A stretch of 64,000 nucleotides of DNA, taken from positions 1 through 64,000 of the forward strand of contig NZ_WFKM01000004.1 in NCBI RefSeq assembly GCF_011007365.1. Reading direction: 5' to 3'. Below the pieces are notes generated by a model. The model had not been told where the DNA came from. It worked only from the letters and a program-made list of their open reading frames with translations, and made no database searches. The stretch comes from Sphingobacterium sp. xlx-96. Its GTDB lineage: Bacteria; Bacteroidota; Bacteroidia; Sphingobacteriales; Sphingobacteriaceae. Below are positions 25,262 through 34,364 of this stretch, one piece after another; position 1 is the stretch's first letter, and each line of letters begins with the position of its first letter. The position numbers and the translations under genes were made by a program.

Positions 25262-25828
25262 ATGAAACCAAAAATTAAAAGTTATGCTATTCAATTCATC
25301 AAGGAGATCATCCCAGTTATTGCGGGAATTCTTATAGCACTTTTTATTGACAACTGGAATTCTCAACGAAAGGATAAAGCTTATATTCAACAAGTGTTTT
25401 CAACGATAGATAGCGAGCTTAAGGAATCTAAGGAGGAAGTTGCGAACAAGATACCTAAACAGCAGGCCTTAATTGACTCGCTGAATCGGTATGCCGACAA
25501 TGAAAATATCAGCTTTCAGGATATTATAATAAAATCAGATGGGGTACATATTCCTCAGATTAGAATAAATGCCTGGAAGTCTATCGCTAATACAAAAATA
25601 GATCTGATCGATTACAGAAAAATAACGCTACTTTCTAATATCGAAGAATTGAAAGAGACTTTGAATAACAAAAGTGATTTTTTGATGAATTTCATGTATT
25701 CAAATTTCAATACAACGGATAAAAATGTAAAGGCCACAGCTAAATTAATCCTTATGGATATAATCCAAACGGAAAGAACTATACAAGAAACGATCGCATA
25801 TTTTGAAGAGGGCAACATGCAAAAATAG
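25262..25828 (+). CDS. Membrane-anchored hypothetical protein, DUF6090-like
   Basis: The 188-residue protein has one N-terminal membrane helix, EIIPVIAGILIALFIDNWN (about 13-33), then a basic stop segment and a helical extracytoplasmic or cytoplasmic domain. The EIxxVxxGIxIALxxxNWN signature is that of DUF6090-type proteins, which are frequent and uncharacterised in Bacteroidota. The rest is charged and coiled-coil-like. It is divergent from the amidase and convergent with the glutaminyl cyclase gene. Confidence 0.65.
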   Translation: MKPKIKSYAIQFIKEIIPVIAGILIALFIDNWNSQRKDKAYIQQVFSTIDSELKESKEEVANKIPKQQALIDSLNRYADNENISFQDIIIKSDGVHIPQIRINAWKSIANTKIDLIDYRKITLLSNIEELKETLNNKSDFLMNFMYSNFNTTDKNVKATAKLILMDIIQTERTIQETIAYFEEGNMQK

Positions 25829-25853
25829 TGTTGGAATTTTTTAACTGGAGAAG

Positions 25854-26960
25854 TTAATCTTCAACGATTTTTATCTCAAACATTTTGTCCCAATTTTTGC
25901 CTGTTACAAAGAAAGTACCGTTTCTACTGTCAAAGGCTATTCCATTTAGCACATCTAAATCGATATGGGGAGACACTCGGCCTCTAAGATCTGACAGATC
26001 GAGTATGGACTCTAGAGTACCATCTTGAGGATTAATAACTCCCACTACATTTTCCATATAGAAATTTGCATATATCTTTCCTTTTACCCACTCCATTTCA
26101 TTGGTTCCTGAGACCAGTTCCTGATCACTAGCTACGTTGATATAGTTGACTTTAGAAAAAGTACTGGGCTCGAGTAAGTAAATCTTTTCCGAACCATCAG
26201 ACATATAAAGATACTTTCCATCATTTGTCAAGCCCCAGCCTTCCATCGGTTGGAAGTAAGGAAGTGTTTTAATTTGCTTCAACGTCTTTGCATCATAAAC
26301 ATAAGCTAAATTGTGTTTATAGGTCAACTGGTAAATGTTACCATTAAGGATGGTAGCTCCTTCTCCAAAGATTTCATCATTCAACTCGACAATATTGGTG
26401 GGTATTCCGGTCTTGGGGTTTACAATCCTAATACTGGACCGACCTTTCTTACCGCTTTCTCCAAGACCGTTTCCAGTACTTTCCATGAGCTGATCACCAA
26501 TAAACTCTAATCCCTGGGTGTAGGCTCTAATATCGTGCGGATACGTACTTACAATTTGATATTTCAGGTTTTTTGGCGGATTCTTTGGTAATAAATTTAC
26601 CGATAAAGTGGTTTCAGCGACACCATCCTCATTGTACACACAAGCTTTAAAAGACTGCAAACCAAATGGTTCAGATGTAAATTTATGCGTCACCAAGGTA
26701 TTACCTATTGACTTTTTAATTTCCAGATCATTGATCCAATAGCGTACGGAATCAATGGAGAGGTCCATTCCTGTTGTAATCTGCAGATTTATCTCTTCTC
26801 CAGGGGAATACTTTTGCTTTACTCCTCTGGTATCGATCTTAAAAGATGGTTCAATAGAAGATTCTTTTACCGGTGTATCTATTTGACTTTCTTTTTGACC
26901 TCCTATACATCCGCTCAATAAAATACATAGTGCCAAAGTGGCTGTCTTTTTGATTTTCAT
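25854..26960 (-). CDS. Glutaminyl-peptide cyclotransferase lipoprotein (plant-type beta-propeller)
   Basis: A lipobox LLSGC (Cys18) predicts membrane anchoring. Residues 45-125 look like an Ig-like N-terminal domain. From about 135 the protein has the five-bladed propeller of the PF05096-type glutaminyl cyclase: AYTQGLEF, STGNGLGESG, EGATILNG, MEGWGLTNDGKYLYMSDG, NEMEWVKG and LNGIAFDSRNGTFFVTGK. The enzyme cyclises N-terminal glutamine of exported proteins to pyroglutamate, which protects them from aminopeptidases. In Bacteroidota many exported proteins carry N-terminal Gln after signal cleavage, which gives a reason for a periplasmic cyclase. Confidence 0.88.
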   Translation of the reverse strand: MKIKKTATLALCILLSGCIGGQKESQIDTPVKESSIEPSFKIDTRGVKQKYSPGEEINLQITTGMDLSIDSVRYWINDLEIKKSIGNTLVTHKFTSEPFGLQSFKACVYNEDGVAETTLSVNLLPKNPPKNLKYQIVSTYPHDIRAYTQGLEFIGDQLMESTGNGLGESGKKGRSSIRIVNPKTGIPTNIVELNDEIFGEGATILNGNIYQLTYKHNLAYVYDAKTLKQIKTLPYFQPMEGWGLTNDGKYLYMSDGSEKIYLLEPSTFSKVNYINVASDQELVSGTNEMEWVKGKIYANFYMENVVGVINPQDGTLESILDLSDLRGRVSPHIDLDVLNGIAFDSRNGTFFVTGKNWDKMFEIKIVED

Positions 26961-27968
26961 TTTATTATTTTAATGATCCTAAGTTATAAAATAAAGGCTA
27001 AGAGTGCCCCTTATACCTTTGCGATAACTCCTTTTTTAGTAAACATCAATACTGACCTCTCAAAGGGAATATACAAATATTGAAGATAGGAAAAAATAGT
27101 TGGTGTAGGTGATAATTTGACTGTCTATAAAATTCGCTATTTTTAACTAGAAACTACAGCCACTATCAAGTACATAAAAAAAGGGAATCCGATATTAATT
27201 AGTAGACAGACAGTTGCAGCTATTACAGTATGGAGAGGCCCTCAGCCTCTCGTTGTTTGATTGGTCTTCGGTCGACGAACGGATTGCCTCCGTAAGTAAA
27301 GATGGGTCTAACATACACAGCCCACGTGAATCTTTTCTATCTCGTTCGTGTTTCAGTCGGCCCTACTCTTACGCCCAGTTAATTAATTTAGGAATAAGAA
27401 TCAATGTGGATAAAGTCAACATCAATACAAGGGATAAAATAATTGTCTTCGCCTTTAATGGAATTAAAAAAGTGGGAAAATAGCAGCGGTTATAAATAAT
27501 GAAAGAAAAGACGCGATACACATAATAGCCCTCGCAGACTGCAAGGGCTATATCTAACCAATTGTGAACCGCTGGGTGCGGAAATATTAAATATGAATAG
27601 TTAAATATAATATTTATACAACTATAATCCAACAGGATACAAAAAAAAATGAGTTCTCAGGCTCGGTTATTGTAGACTTACTCTTTATTTCAAATGGCCG
27701 GCATGCTGTTTCGCGGTCATAGGTGTTTGCACAGTTATGCTACGCGGATATTTCATGATGAAAACGCTGAAACCAGACGCTTTCAGAAGACAAAACCAAT
27801 CATCCATCGTATGTTATCTTGTTATTATATCGAGGATGTAAAAGAAAATGTTACAACTAAATTTGTGATGAAATTTGGGATCTAGCTGACAATCAATGTA
27901 GATAGCTTCTGCAAATAGGACTAGATTTTGGAAGACTGATATAGAAAAACTTACAGTCAATATAATAA
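26961..27968. other. About 1 kb without a convincing gene
   Basis: Several short frames exist (for example 27214-27483 plus, 27369-27632 minus, 27694-27885 plus), but none has a recognisable family, start signal or context. Two clear hairpins stand out: GAGAGGC/GCCTCTC at 27233-27251 and ATAGCCCT/AGGGCTAT at 27525-27551. The region looks like decayed coding DNA. Confidence 0.45.
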
Positions 27969-28442
27969 AAATCAAACAACACTAATCTACAACTTATTGG
28001 GGGATACGATTGTAAACTTTGGAGACCTAATTTTAATAGTTTACAATACCGTAAGCAAAACAAATTCAATTTTTTTAGTATAGATGAGATCCCTTCCTTA
28101 AAAAATAGCGTCCTATTTTTAGATGGGAAGAAAGAACGAATGAATATTATTTGGCAAGAACCAGAATTTGACAAGGGAGGAATAGGGAGTATACCATCTA
28201 ACTATACTAAAGGTACAAAGGTTATATATTATCCAGTAGAAAACCCCTATATAGTTAAGATAAAAGGTGATGTTTTCCTTGCTACTAATAGGCTGGGAAA
28301 CCACAACACTACTTTAAATTTTCCAAATCTGATACTTATCCAACCTGAGAATGGATTATCGTTCATTACCTCTCTAAAAATATTGACATCTGATGGACCC
28401 AAAACTATTATTATAGACTGTACCTATAAGGAAGTTTTGTAG
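27969..28442 (+). pseudogene. Possibly truncated unknown gene, intact ATG only at 28140
   Basis: The plus frame is open from 27969 to a stop at 28440-28442 without an ATG before 28140, where MNIIWQEPEFDKGG starts after a GGGAAGAAAG purine run. Upstream in-frame residues (YDCKLWRPNFN, NFFSIDEIPSLK) look protein-like, and before 27969 a similar style continues in another frame (ANRTRFWKTDIEK), suggesting a frameshifted larger gene. The 100-residue product from 28140 may still be made. No family is recognised. Confidence 0.35.
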
Positions 28443-28617
28443 GTACTGTATTTTCGATGCGTCTTTTTTAAAGTTGAGGTGGTTTAAGATGCAAAACTAC
28501 AACTTAATATTATGCCGGTGCGGAAATAAAAACGGTAATCCTTAAGAAAACAGCGAATTAAGTCTTGTAAAAACTTATAATTATCCTTATATTAGGTATA
28601 TCAATATTATAATAATT

Positions 28618-29208
28618 ATGAAAAACCTCATTCTGATTGTACTCGTGTTTACTTCTACAAATTTGTTTGCTCAGACTGTGAAAGACAGGAGTCAAGCCAG
28701 GTGTACCTCTGTTAAAATCACGCCAAGTAGAGACACTTCTTTAAAAGTGATTATAGTTGACAAGGAGAAACAAAGACAGCAACCTGTTTACTTTATAAAT
28801 GGTCAGTTTGTAAGGCTTCTCGGCCATATTAAGTCAGAACACATAGAAAGTATAGATATAACCAAAGGAGATATCCTAATTGGAAATCAAACATACAACG
28901 GTCAAATTCATATAAAGACGAAAGCGGGTTATTCACCTAAATTGATTTCCTTATCGGAACTGAAATATAAATACACAAGTTTTAAAGAGACACCTGTAGT
29001 ATTCATGCTTAACACAGATATTATAAATTCGGATCAAGAAAGTTATTTTATAGATGAAAATGACCTTTTGACCATAATCGTTGACAAACTGACCACCAAT
29101 AAAGATAATGTCGAGATAGGGTTAATAACCCTATTGACAACATCTAAAAAGAACATTGATAGCAGGAATGCAATTATAATTCGGGGAGAAGAAATAGCAG
29201 CTAAGTAG
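28618..29208 (+). CDS. Exported hypothetical protein with a TonB-plug-like segment
   Basis: The 196-residue protein has a signal peptide (MKNLILIVLVFTSTNLFAQ). The middle, VYFINGQFV...LGHIKSEHIESIDITKG and then NGQIHIKTK, follows the pattern of the plug region of SusC/TonB receptors (a DG/NG turn, I-E-S-I-x-V-x-K-G, then G-x-I-x-I-x-T-K). Here it stands without a barrel. Such small plug-like exported proteins recur in Bacteroidota; their function is unknown. Translation starts a few bases after an AT-rich leader with no clear Shine-Dalgarno sequence. Confidence 0.6.
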   Translation: MKNLILIVLVFTSTNLFAQTVKDRSQARCTSVKITPSRDTSLKVIIVDKEKQRQQPVYFINGQFVRLLGHIKSEHIESIDITKGDILIGNQTYNGQIHIKTKAGYSPKLISLSELKYKYTSFKETPVVFMLNTDIINSDQESYFIDENDLLTIIVDKLTTNKDNVEIGLITLLTTSKKNIDSRNAIIIRGEEIAAK

Positions 29209-29233
29209 ATCTTTTACATATCATAGGTTTCAT

Positions 29234-30574
29234 CTAAAGCTTTTCGATCTCTTCAACAGAAACACCTCTGCCCATGGAAACGCTATCAATAACCTTCCGA
29301 AGGTCGTCTGAAGCGGGTAGTTCGAAAACCTCCAAGTCAAAGTATTTGATGGCTGCAAACAGATGATCGAAGATGTCTGCCATGGTATTCTCAAAAAAAT
29401 CCCATTGTGTACCTTTTGTAAACATGTAAAGCTCTAGCGGTAGACCATGCTCGGTTGGAGACAGCTGCCTGACTAAAAGAGTCATATCTTGGTGTATATT
29501 GGGATTATTGCGAGCATAGGCTATCACATAGGCGCGAAACAATCCAATATTGGTCATCCGCCTACCATTGACCAACATGGAGCTATCGATATCGGCCTGA
29601 GCATTGAAGACCGCAATCTCCTGCTCCCGGCTCTCGATAAAGGGCTTTAATAATGCGATCTTTTTCAATTGCGTTATTTCTTCTTCTGTAAGGTAACGGA
29701 TCGAGGAAATCTTGATAGGTATGGGTCTTTTAATACGTCTGCCCCCAGTTTCCTGCATGCCCCGATAATTTTTGAACGAATCACTGAGTAGGGTGTGCGT
29801 CGGTATAGTTACAATGGTCTTATCCCAATTCTGTATCCGTACATTATTCAGATTGATCTGCAACACGTCACCATCTACACCATATTTAGACATTTCAATC
29901 CAATCGCCTACACGGACAGAGTCATTGGCCGATACTTGTATACTTGCGACAAACCCTAAAATGGTGTCTTTAAAGACCAGCATCAATATGGCTGAAGCTG
30001 CTCCTAACGATACCAAAAACGACCAGGGCGAACTGCCTGTCAACAAGGACACGATGAGCGTGCCAGCTACGAAAAGAAGAAATATCTGTGTGACCTGTAG
30101 GTAACTGTCTACCGGCTTGTCCTTAAAAGCTGTGACTTCTCTCAGAATATCTCTACAGGTCTTTAACAGACTATTCAGGAGCATATAGACGGACGCGACC
30201 AAAAGTACTCCTAGAAACTTGACAAGCAGTGAAGTAAATACGGGAAAACTGACAAATATAAAAGGGAAAATCTGCTGTGCAAGGATAACGAGAATAAGCC
30301 GACTCAGAAAAACATGTACTCTATTGTACATAAGCAGGTCGTCCCAGTGGGAACTGGTCTTTTTGACCAACCGGGTCACCAGATTATTGAAGGCATATCG
30401 GGTAATATAGTCTACAATGCCCAATAGGAGAAAGGCTATGACAAGCAGCGCAACGGAAGCCACGATATGTGTGACGGACTCGGTAAGTCCTAGACTTTTA
30501 ATAAAATCAAATGTTTGTTGGTAAATGGTAGTTGTAGGTAGTTCAGTAAAGTTAAGTAGGGTTGTGTTTTCCAT
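29234..30574 (-). CDS. Mechanosensitive ion channel, MscS family (YbdG-like)
   Basis: The 446-residue protein has about five membrane segments in residues 30-220. The pore-lining helix and beta domain of MscS follow: SLGAASAILMLVFKDTILGF, then VSANDSVRVGDWIEM and GDVLQINLNNVRIQNWD, and TIPTHTLLSDSFKNYRG. The size and the long C-terminal alpha/beta part with ELYMFTKGTQW match the YbdG group. It should open under membrane tension during hypo-osmotic shock. It is convergent with the plug-like protein gene. A decayed second MscS gene is at 59-60 kb. Confidence 0.9.
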   Translation of the reverse strand: MENTTLLNFTELPTTTIYQQTFDFIKSLGLTESVTHIVASVALLVIAFLLLGIVDYITRYAFNNLVTRLVKKTSSHWDDLLMYNRVHVFLSRLILVILAQQIFPFIFVSFPVFTSLLVKFLGVLLVASVYMLLNSLLKTCRDILREVTAFKDKPVDSYLQVTQIFLLFVAGTLIVSLLTGSSPWSFLVSLGAASAILMLVFKDTILGFVASIQVSANDSVRVGDWIEMSKYGVDGDVLQINLNNVRIQNWDKTIVTIPTHTLLSDSFKNYRGMQETGGRRIKRPIPIKISSIRYLTEEEITQLKKIALLKPFIESREQEIAVFNAQADIDSSMLVNGRRMTNIGLFRAYVIAYARNNPNIHQDMTLLVRQLSPTEHGLPLELYMFTKGTQWDFFENTMADIFDHLFAAIKYFDLEVFELPASDDLRKVIDSVSMGRGVSVEEIEKL

Positions 30575-30968
30575 CCAAATAAAGTTATCTACGGCATACG
30601 CTACCTCCTGCTCGTTGGCGGACAGTCAGCTCTAATTTATCGACTTTATAGATCTGTCTTATTTAAAAATAAAGTTGTAAAAGCCTATCCAAGGAGCCAA
30701 AACATAGGAAAGCGAAAATATAGTGCTCGAAATTATCTAATACGATACAAACTTACATAAATATATGACTACATGCAACCACCTACTAGATGGCCGAGCT
30801 AGGTTATCATCCATCACCCAAACTATAATTATTTTTAGCCCATCTTTGGAAAGAGAGGCTATGGAAACTCTATTGTTCAATAGTAGAGAGTTTCCATTCG
30901 ATTCGAGAAACACGCATAAAGAAAATGACGAAAAAGGATGAAAAGTGGATTGGCAGAAAGATAATAAA
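30575..30968. other. Intergenic region between MscS and AraC genes with a strong hairpin
   Basis: ATGGAAACTCT (30861-30871) pairs with AGAGTTTCCAT (30887-30897), and the loop itself contains CTATTG/CAATAG. It lies about 70 bases after the AraC stop on the minus strand, so it may end that transcript. A T-run is missing. Nothing else was recognised. Confidence 0.5.
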
Positions 30969-31769
30969 TTATTTATTTACTTTGGGTCTTTCTTTCATTA
31001 TCGAAAAATAGGAGGAACTGAATGCTGAAAGGCTTTGATAACCGACTTTAAAGGAAATTTCGCTAAGGGTGTATCGTTTGGTGTCAATGAGCTCGATACT
31101 TTTCAATATACGTATTAGCTGCGTATATTTCTGTACAGTTATGCCTGTTTCGCGTTTAAATAGCCGTTGCAGGGTACGCACTGACATTCCCGCATCGGAG
31201 GCAAGCATATCGATATCAAAACTATATCGGTAATTTTCATTTATGTAGTTGCATATTGGGATTAAACGGCTATCCACAGGAATGGGTATCTGCAATCCGA
31301 TATTTTCTCTGCAGAAACTAGGCAGACCATAGAGGATAGCGTTTAAAAAGACATATCGCTCTTCTTCTTCTGTTACCACCTTGTTCCACTTCGAAGCGTA
31401 TAAAAGCATTTCCTTTAATACCGTAGGAACGGGAAAAATATGCACGTGCCAATAAAACTCCTGTTTTGGGACAGATTGAAACAGCACGAGCATCAGATTG
31501 ACCGTCTTCGCTTCCGAACTGGTCCGGTGTTCGATGCCGGCCGGTATCCATATAGCATGGTTTTGCGGAACAAGATATATTTTTTGTTCGATGTGGAAAT
31601 ACTGATAGCCCTCTGCTACATACGTTAATTGAAACCTTTGGTGCGTATGACCATAGTCGTCGTGTTTCCAGTTCTCTTCATACCAAACATACGCCTCAGC
31701 GGAGGTGGTATCAATATACTGTCCGATGTCCTTCTCGATAAGACCACATTTTCGCATGTCGTTCTGCAT
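30969..31769 (-). CDS. AraC-family regulator with cupin sensor domain
   Basis: The 266-residue protein has an AraC-type cupin domain (about 28-110: HTHQRFQLTYVAEGYQYFHI, NHAIWIPAGIEHR) and a C-terminal double helix-turn-helix (170-262: LASDAGMSVRTLQRLFKRETG, then LSEISFKVGYQSLSAFSSSY). IPAGIEHR is the typical metal-free cupin turn. It is divergent from the WrbA-RidA fusion gene with only 68 bases between the two starts, so it most likely regulates that gene. The inducer is unknown. Confidence 0.88.
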   Translation of the reverse strand: MQNDMRKCGLIEKDIGQYIDTTSAEAYVWYEENWKHDDYGHTHQRFQLTYVAEGYQYFHIEQKIYLVPQNHAIWIPAGIEHRTSSEAKTVNLMLVLFQSVPKQEFYWHVHIFPVPTVLKEMLLYASKWNKVVTEEEERYVFLNAILYGLPSFCRENIGLQIPIPVDSRLIPICNYINENYRYSFDIDMLASDAGMSVRTLQRLFKRETGITVQKYTQLIRILKSIELIDTKRYTLSEISFKVGYQSLSAFSSSYFSIMKERPKVNK

Positions 31770-31837
31770 GTTGTTTTTGGCAAAGTTAATAAAAACGATA
31801 CGGTTAATTTTGTTGTCTGAAAATTTATATAAGATAC

Positions 31838-32980
31838 ATGAAACAGGTAAGCGGAATTATAACAGCTATCATTTTATCGGTGGCAACATTTACAGCTACG
31901 GCGCAGCTAAATAGAACAAAAATATTGATACTCCTACATTCGGACAATGGTGGTACTTATGAATTGGCCAAAGAAGTAAAAAAAGGAATAGAAAGCGGAG
32001 CTGGTGCGCAGGCGATAATAAAGCAGGTAAGACAATCAGATAATCCCAAACTGAAAGATATTCCCGTTGCAACGGTAGAAGAATTGCCGACCTACGACGG
32101 TATAGCTTGGGGATCTCCTGTTTACTTTGGAAATATAAGTACAGGAATGAGTGACTTTTTGGCAAAGACTGTTGATTTATGGACGAACCACGCATTAGAA
32201 GGAATGCCGGCAATGGTATTTATGTCGGCAGGGAGCGGAGCAGGAAAAGAACTGGCGATGCAATCGTTTCTCAATAGCTTGGCAGTACACGGAATGATCT
32301 TGGTACCCAATGGTATTCGTGGCTATGAAAATATAGATAAAACCGCTCCACAGGGAAATACTGTTTTGGGAACCACAAGCCTTGCATCACACAAAACCAT
32401 AGAAAGACCCAGCGACAGCGAACGTTATCTTGCAGAATTACAAGGTAAGAACTTTGTACAAGTAGCGCTGGCTCTTAAAGGCACATTCTCGAAAAATGAA
32501 ATAGCGGTGATCGAAAAAAAACAAGACGTAAATTTAACACTTATAGAAAAAAAAATAATCCTGCCAGATGCACCTGCTCCAGTAGGAAACTATTTGCCTT
32601 ATGTACGTTCAGGTAATCTTGTTTTCATTAATCAGGTAGCCTTGAAAGAAGGTAAAATCCTCCATGCCGGTAAGGTGGGAACAGATATTACCGATCAACA
32701 GGCAGAAGAAGCAACCGCACAGGCGATGCTCAACGTCCTATCTGTTTTGAAAGAAGCTGTGGGGGGCGATTTAAACCGTGTGAAACGCTGCGTACAACTT
32801 ACTGGAATTTTTAATACAGAACGTAATTATGTAAATCACGCAAGGTTGATGAACGCTGCTTCTGACCTTGCTGTAGAAGTGTTTGGCGAAAAAGGTAAAC
32901 ATGCCAGAGGAACATTCGGGGCATATTCATTGCCTGTCAACTCGGTAGTCGAAATTCAGGCTATTTTTGAAGTGGAGTAA
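31838..32980 (+). CDS. Exported fusion of a WrbA-like flavodoxin and a RidA-family domain
   Basis: A signal peptide (VSGIITAIILSVATFTATAQ) precedes two domains. Residues 26-205 form a flavodoxin-like NAD(P)H:quinone oxidoreductase domain of the WrbA type: ILILLHSDNGGTYELAKEV gives the FMN phosphate loop region and YDGIAWGSPVYFGNIS the second FMN contact. Residues 250-380 form a YjgF/RidA domain, ending ARGTFGAYSLPVNSVVEIQAIF, with the Arg that in RidA binds the imine substrate. Linking these two in one exported protein is unusual. A frameshift artefact is unlikely, because the frame is continuous and both domains look complete. It is controlled, by position, by the divergent AraC gene. Confidence 0.85.
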   Translation: MKQVSGIITAIILSVATFTATAQLNRTKILILLHSDNGGTYELAKEVKKGIESGAGAQAIIKQVRQSDNPKLKDIPVATVEELPTYDGIAWGSPVYFGNISTGMSDFLAKTVDLWTNHALEGMPAMVFMSAGSGAGKELAMQSFLNSLAVHGMILVPNGIRGYENIDKTAPQGNTVLGTTSLASHKTIERPSDSERYLAELQGKNFVQVALALKGTFSKNEIAVIEKKQDVNLTLIEKKIILPDAPAPVGNYLPYVRSGNLVFINQVALKEGKILHAGKVGTDITDQQAEEATAQAMLNVLSVLKEAVGGDLNRVKRCVQLTGIFNTERNYVNHARLMNAASDLAVEVFGEKGKHARGTFGAYSLPVNSVVEIQAIFEVE

Positions 32981-33002
32981 GAATTGGGGATCGTGGGTTT
33001 AC

Positions 33003-33033
33003 AAAAAGGCACAAATATCTTTGTGCCTTTTTT
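33003..33033 (+). terminator. Intrinsic terminator of the WrbA-RidA gene
   Basis: AAAAAGGCACAAA pairs with TTTGTGCCTTTTT around a 4-nt loop, followed by TTGATTTTTT, 22 bases after the stop. Confidence 0.9.
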
Positions 33034-33141
33034 GATTTTTTACTGCTCTGGAAGCGAACAGAAGCGGTCGAACGAATTCGAATGAATTCGAAAACAATAT
33101 AATCCAGACGCTCCCTCTCAAATCGCTTCTTTTTGTATTCC

Positions 33142-34269
33142 CTATTGGAAGTATTCGGACAGATCTGTGATCGCCGGTATAGGGATTCGATGTCGCGGCG
33201 TAGGGGATGTAACACTCTTAAAACCATCAGAAATTAAAAGCAACTTGGATTTACCGGCTTCAGGTACAATACCTTTACCATACCTCCCCTGATTAGCCCG
33301 AAGTTCCGGATAGCTATTAGAAGCCGTTGTTCCTCTAACATAAGGCATGTTATCCGTTCCTTTTTCAACAAAATCAAAGGAATACTCCAGATTCTCATCA
33401 GTCAAGTTAGGCAATTCAAAGCTGACAAAGCTACCATCTGTGGGTATAGATACCCGTATTTCAGGATTAACCTTATCTTCAGGTGTAAGTCGATTCGTGT
33501 TTTCGGTTCCTTTCTTTCTCGTGTAGAATACAATATCTACGACATTCCCGCCCGTAAAATACAGGGTGTTTGAATTAGGGTCTGTGTACTTTGTTTTAAA
33601 TTGTGCCGTTACTGCCATATTTTTAGCATTTGTAGGCGGTGCCACTTCTATGCCGTCTACAATTTCTGTCCCATCAAAAAAGAATCCTAAAGACTGCTCA
33701 GCAATATCTGAAACTATTTCATTCGTGATAATGGCTGTTTGTTCCCCTTTCTTCCTAACTTCTAATTTCCGGGGTTCATTTTCATTAACTAAAATAGAAA
33801 TAGTCTCGTTGATAGTAGAGTTGCTTGTAAAAAGAGATTGTCCATCCAAAACAAATTCGAGTTCACCAGACATCACATACCCTTTTATCGTATAACTGAC
33901 TTTTCCACTATAAATTTTTCCAGAGTCATAATAAATTGAAAGTCTCTGATTAAAATTTTGGAGTCCGATAGGCCGTGAAACTATTACGTCTTTGGAACCC
34001 GGCTCTCGTATATAGATCGCTGGATTATCTAGGCCTGCTGTATTGAGTAAGACATACTTTTCAAAATTAGAATTATTATCTCCATTAACACTGGCCACTA
34101 CGCTATCCTTGAAAACAAATTCCAGATCACTGGTGGTACTTCCTTCAATTGTAAGGTTGATTACCTGAGGTTCTTCGACGTTAAGCAATTCTACCTTTTT
34201 ACAGGAACCGAATACCAATAGGAAAAATGCCAGCAGGCAGAAAGAAAAAGAGTTTGTATATATTTTCAT
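33142..34269 (-). CDS. Lipoprotein of the FecR-controlled TonB receptor unit, unknown function
   Basis: The lipobox FGSC (Cys23) marks an outer- or inner-membrane lipoprotein of 375 residues. The rest is beta-rich with repeated strand-turn patterns (Ig- or jelly-roll-like), for example NLTIEGSTTSDLEFVF and EFVLDGQSLFTS. I do not recognise a domain. It lies 95 bases downstream of the beta-helix lipoprotein and completes the sigma-FecR-receptor unit. It is plausibly the surface partner of the receptor, like SusD-position lipoproteins, although no SusD features are seen. Confidence 0.65.
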   Translation of the reverse strand: MKIYTNSFSFCLLAFFLLVFGSCKKVELLNVEEPQVINLTIEGSTTSDLEFVFKDSVVASVNGDNNSNFEKYVLLNTAGLDNPAIYIREPGSKDVIVSRPIGLQNFNQRLSIYYDSGKIYSGKVSYTIKGYVMSGELEFVLDGQSLFTSNSTINETISILVNENEPRKLEVRKKGEQTAIITNEIVSDIAEQSLGFFFDGTEIVDGIEVAPPTNAKNMAVTAQFKTKYTDPNSNTLYFTGGNVVDIVFYTRKKGTENTNRLTPEDKVNPEIRVSIPTDGSFVSFELPNLTDENLEYSFDFVEKGTDNMPYVRGTTASNSYPELRANQGRYGKGIVPEAGKSKLLLISDGFKSVTSPTPRHRIPIPAITDLSEYFQ

Positions 34270-34364
34270 CTAAATATCTTGTTAAAACTTTAAAACCGAG
34301 GTACACAGCTTGCGACCTGTACCCCGGAATTTTAATAAAATCTGACAATCAGCACAATAAGTGA

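Noticed and set aside
27525..27551. Hairpin considered as a tRNA or RNA-gene part
   Set aside because: Only one stem-loop is seen; no cloverleaf arms, CCA end or anticodon arm could be found.
27214..27885. Short frames on both strands, considered as genes
   Set aside because: No start signal, family or codon pattern supports them; the minus frame at 27369-27632 is hydrophobic by AT-richness.
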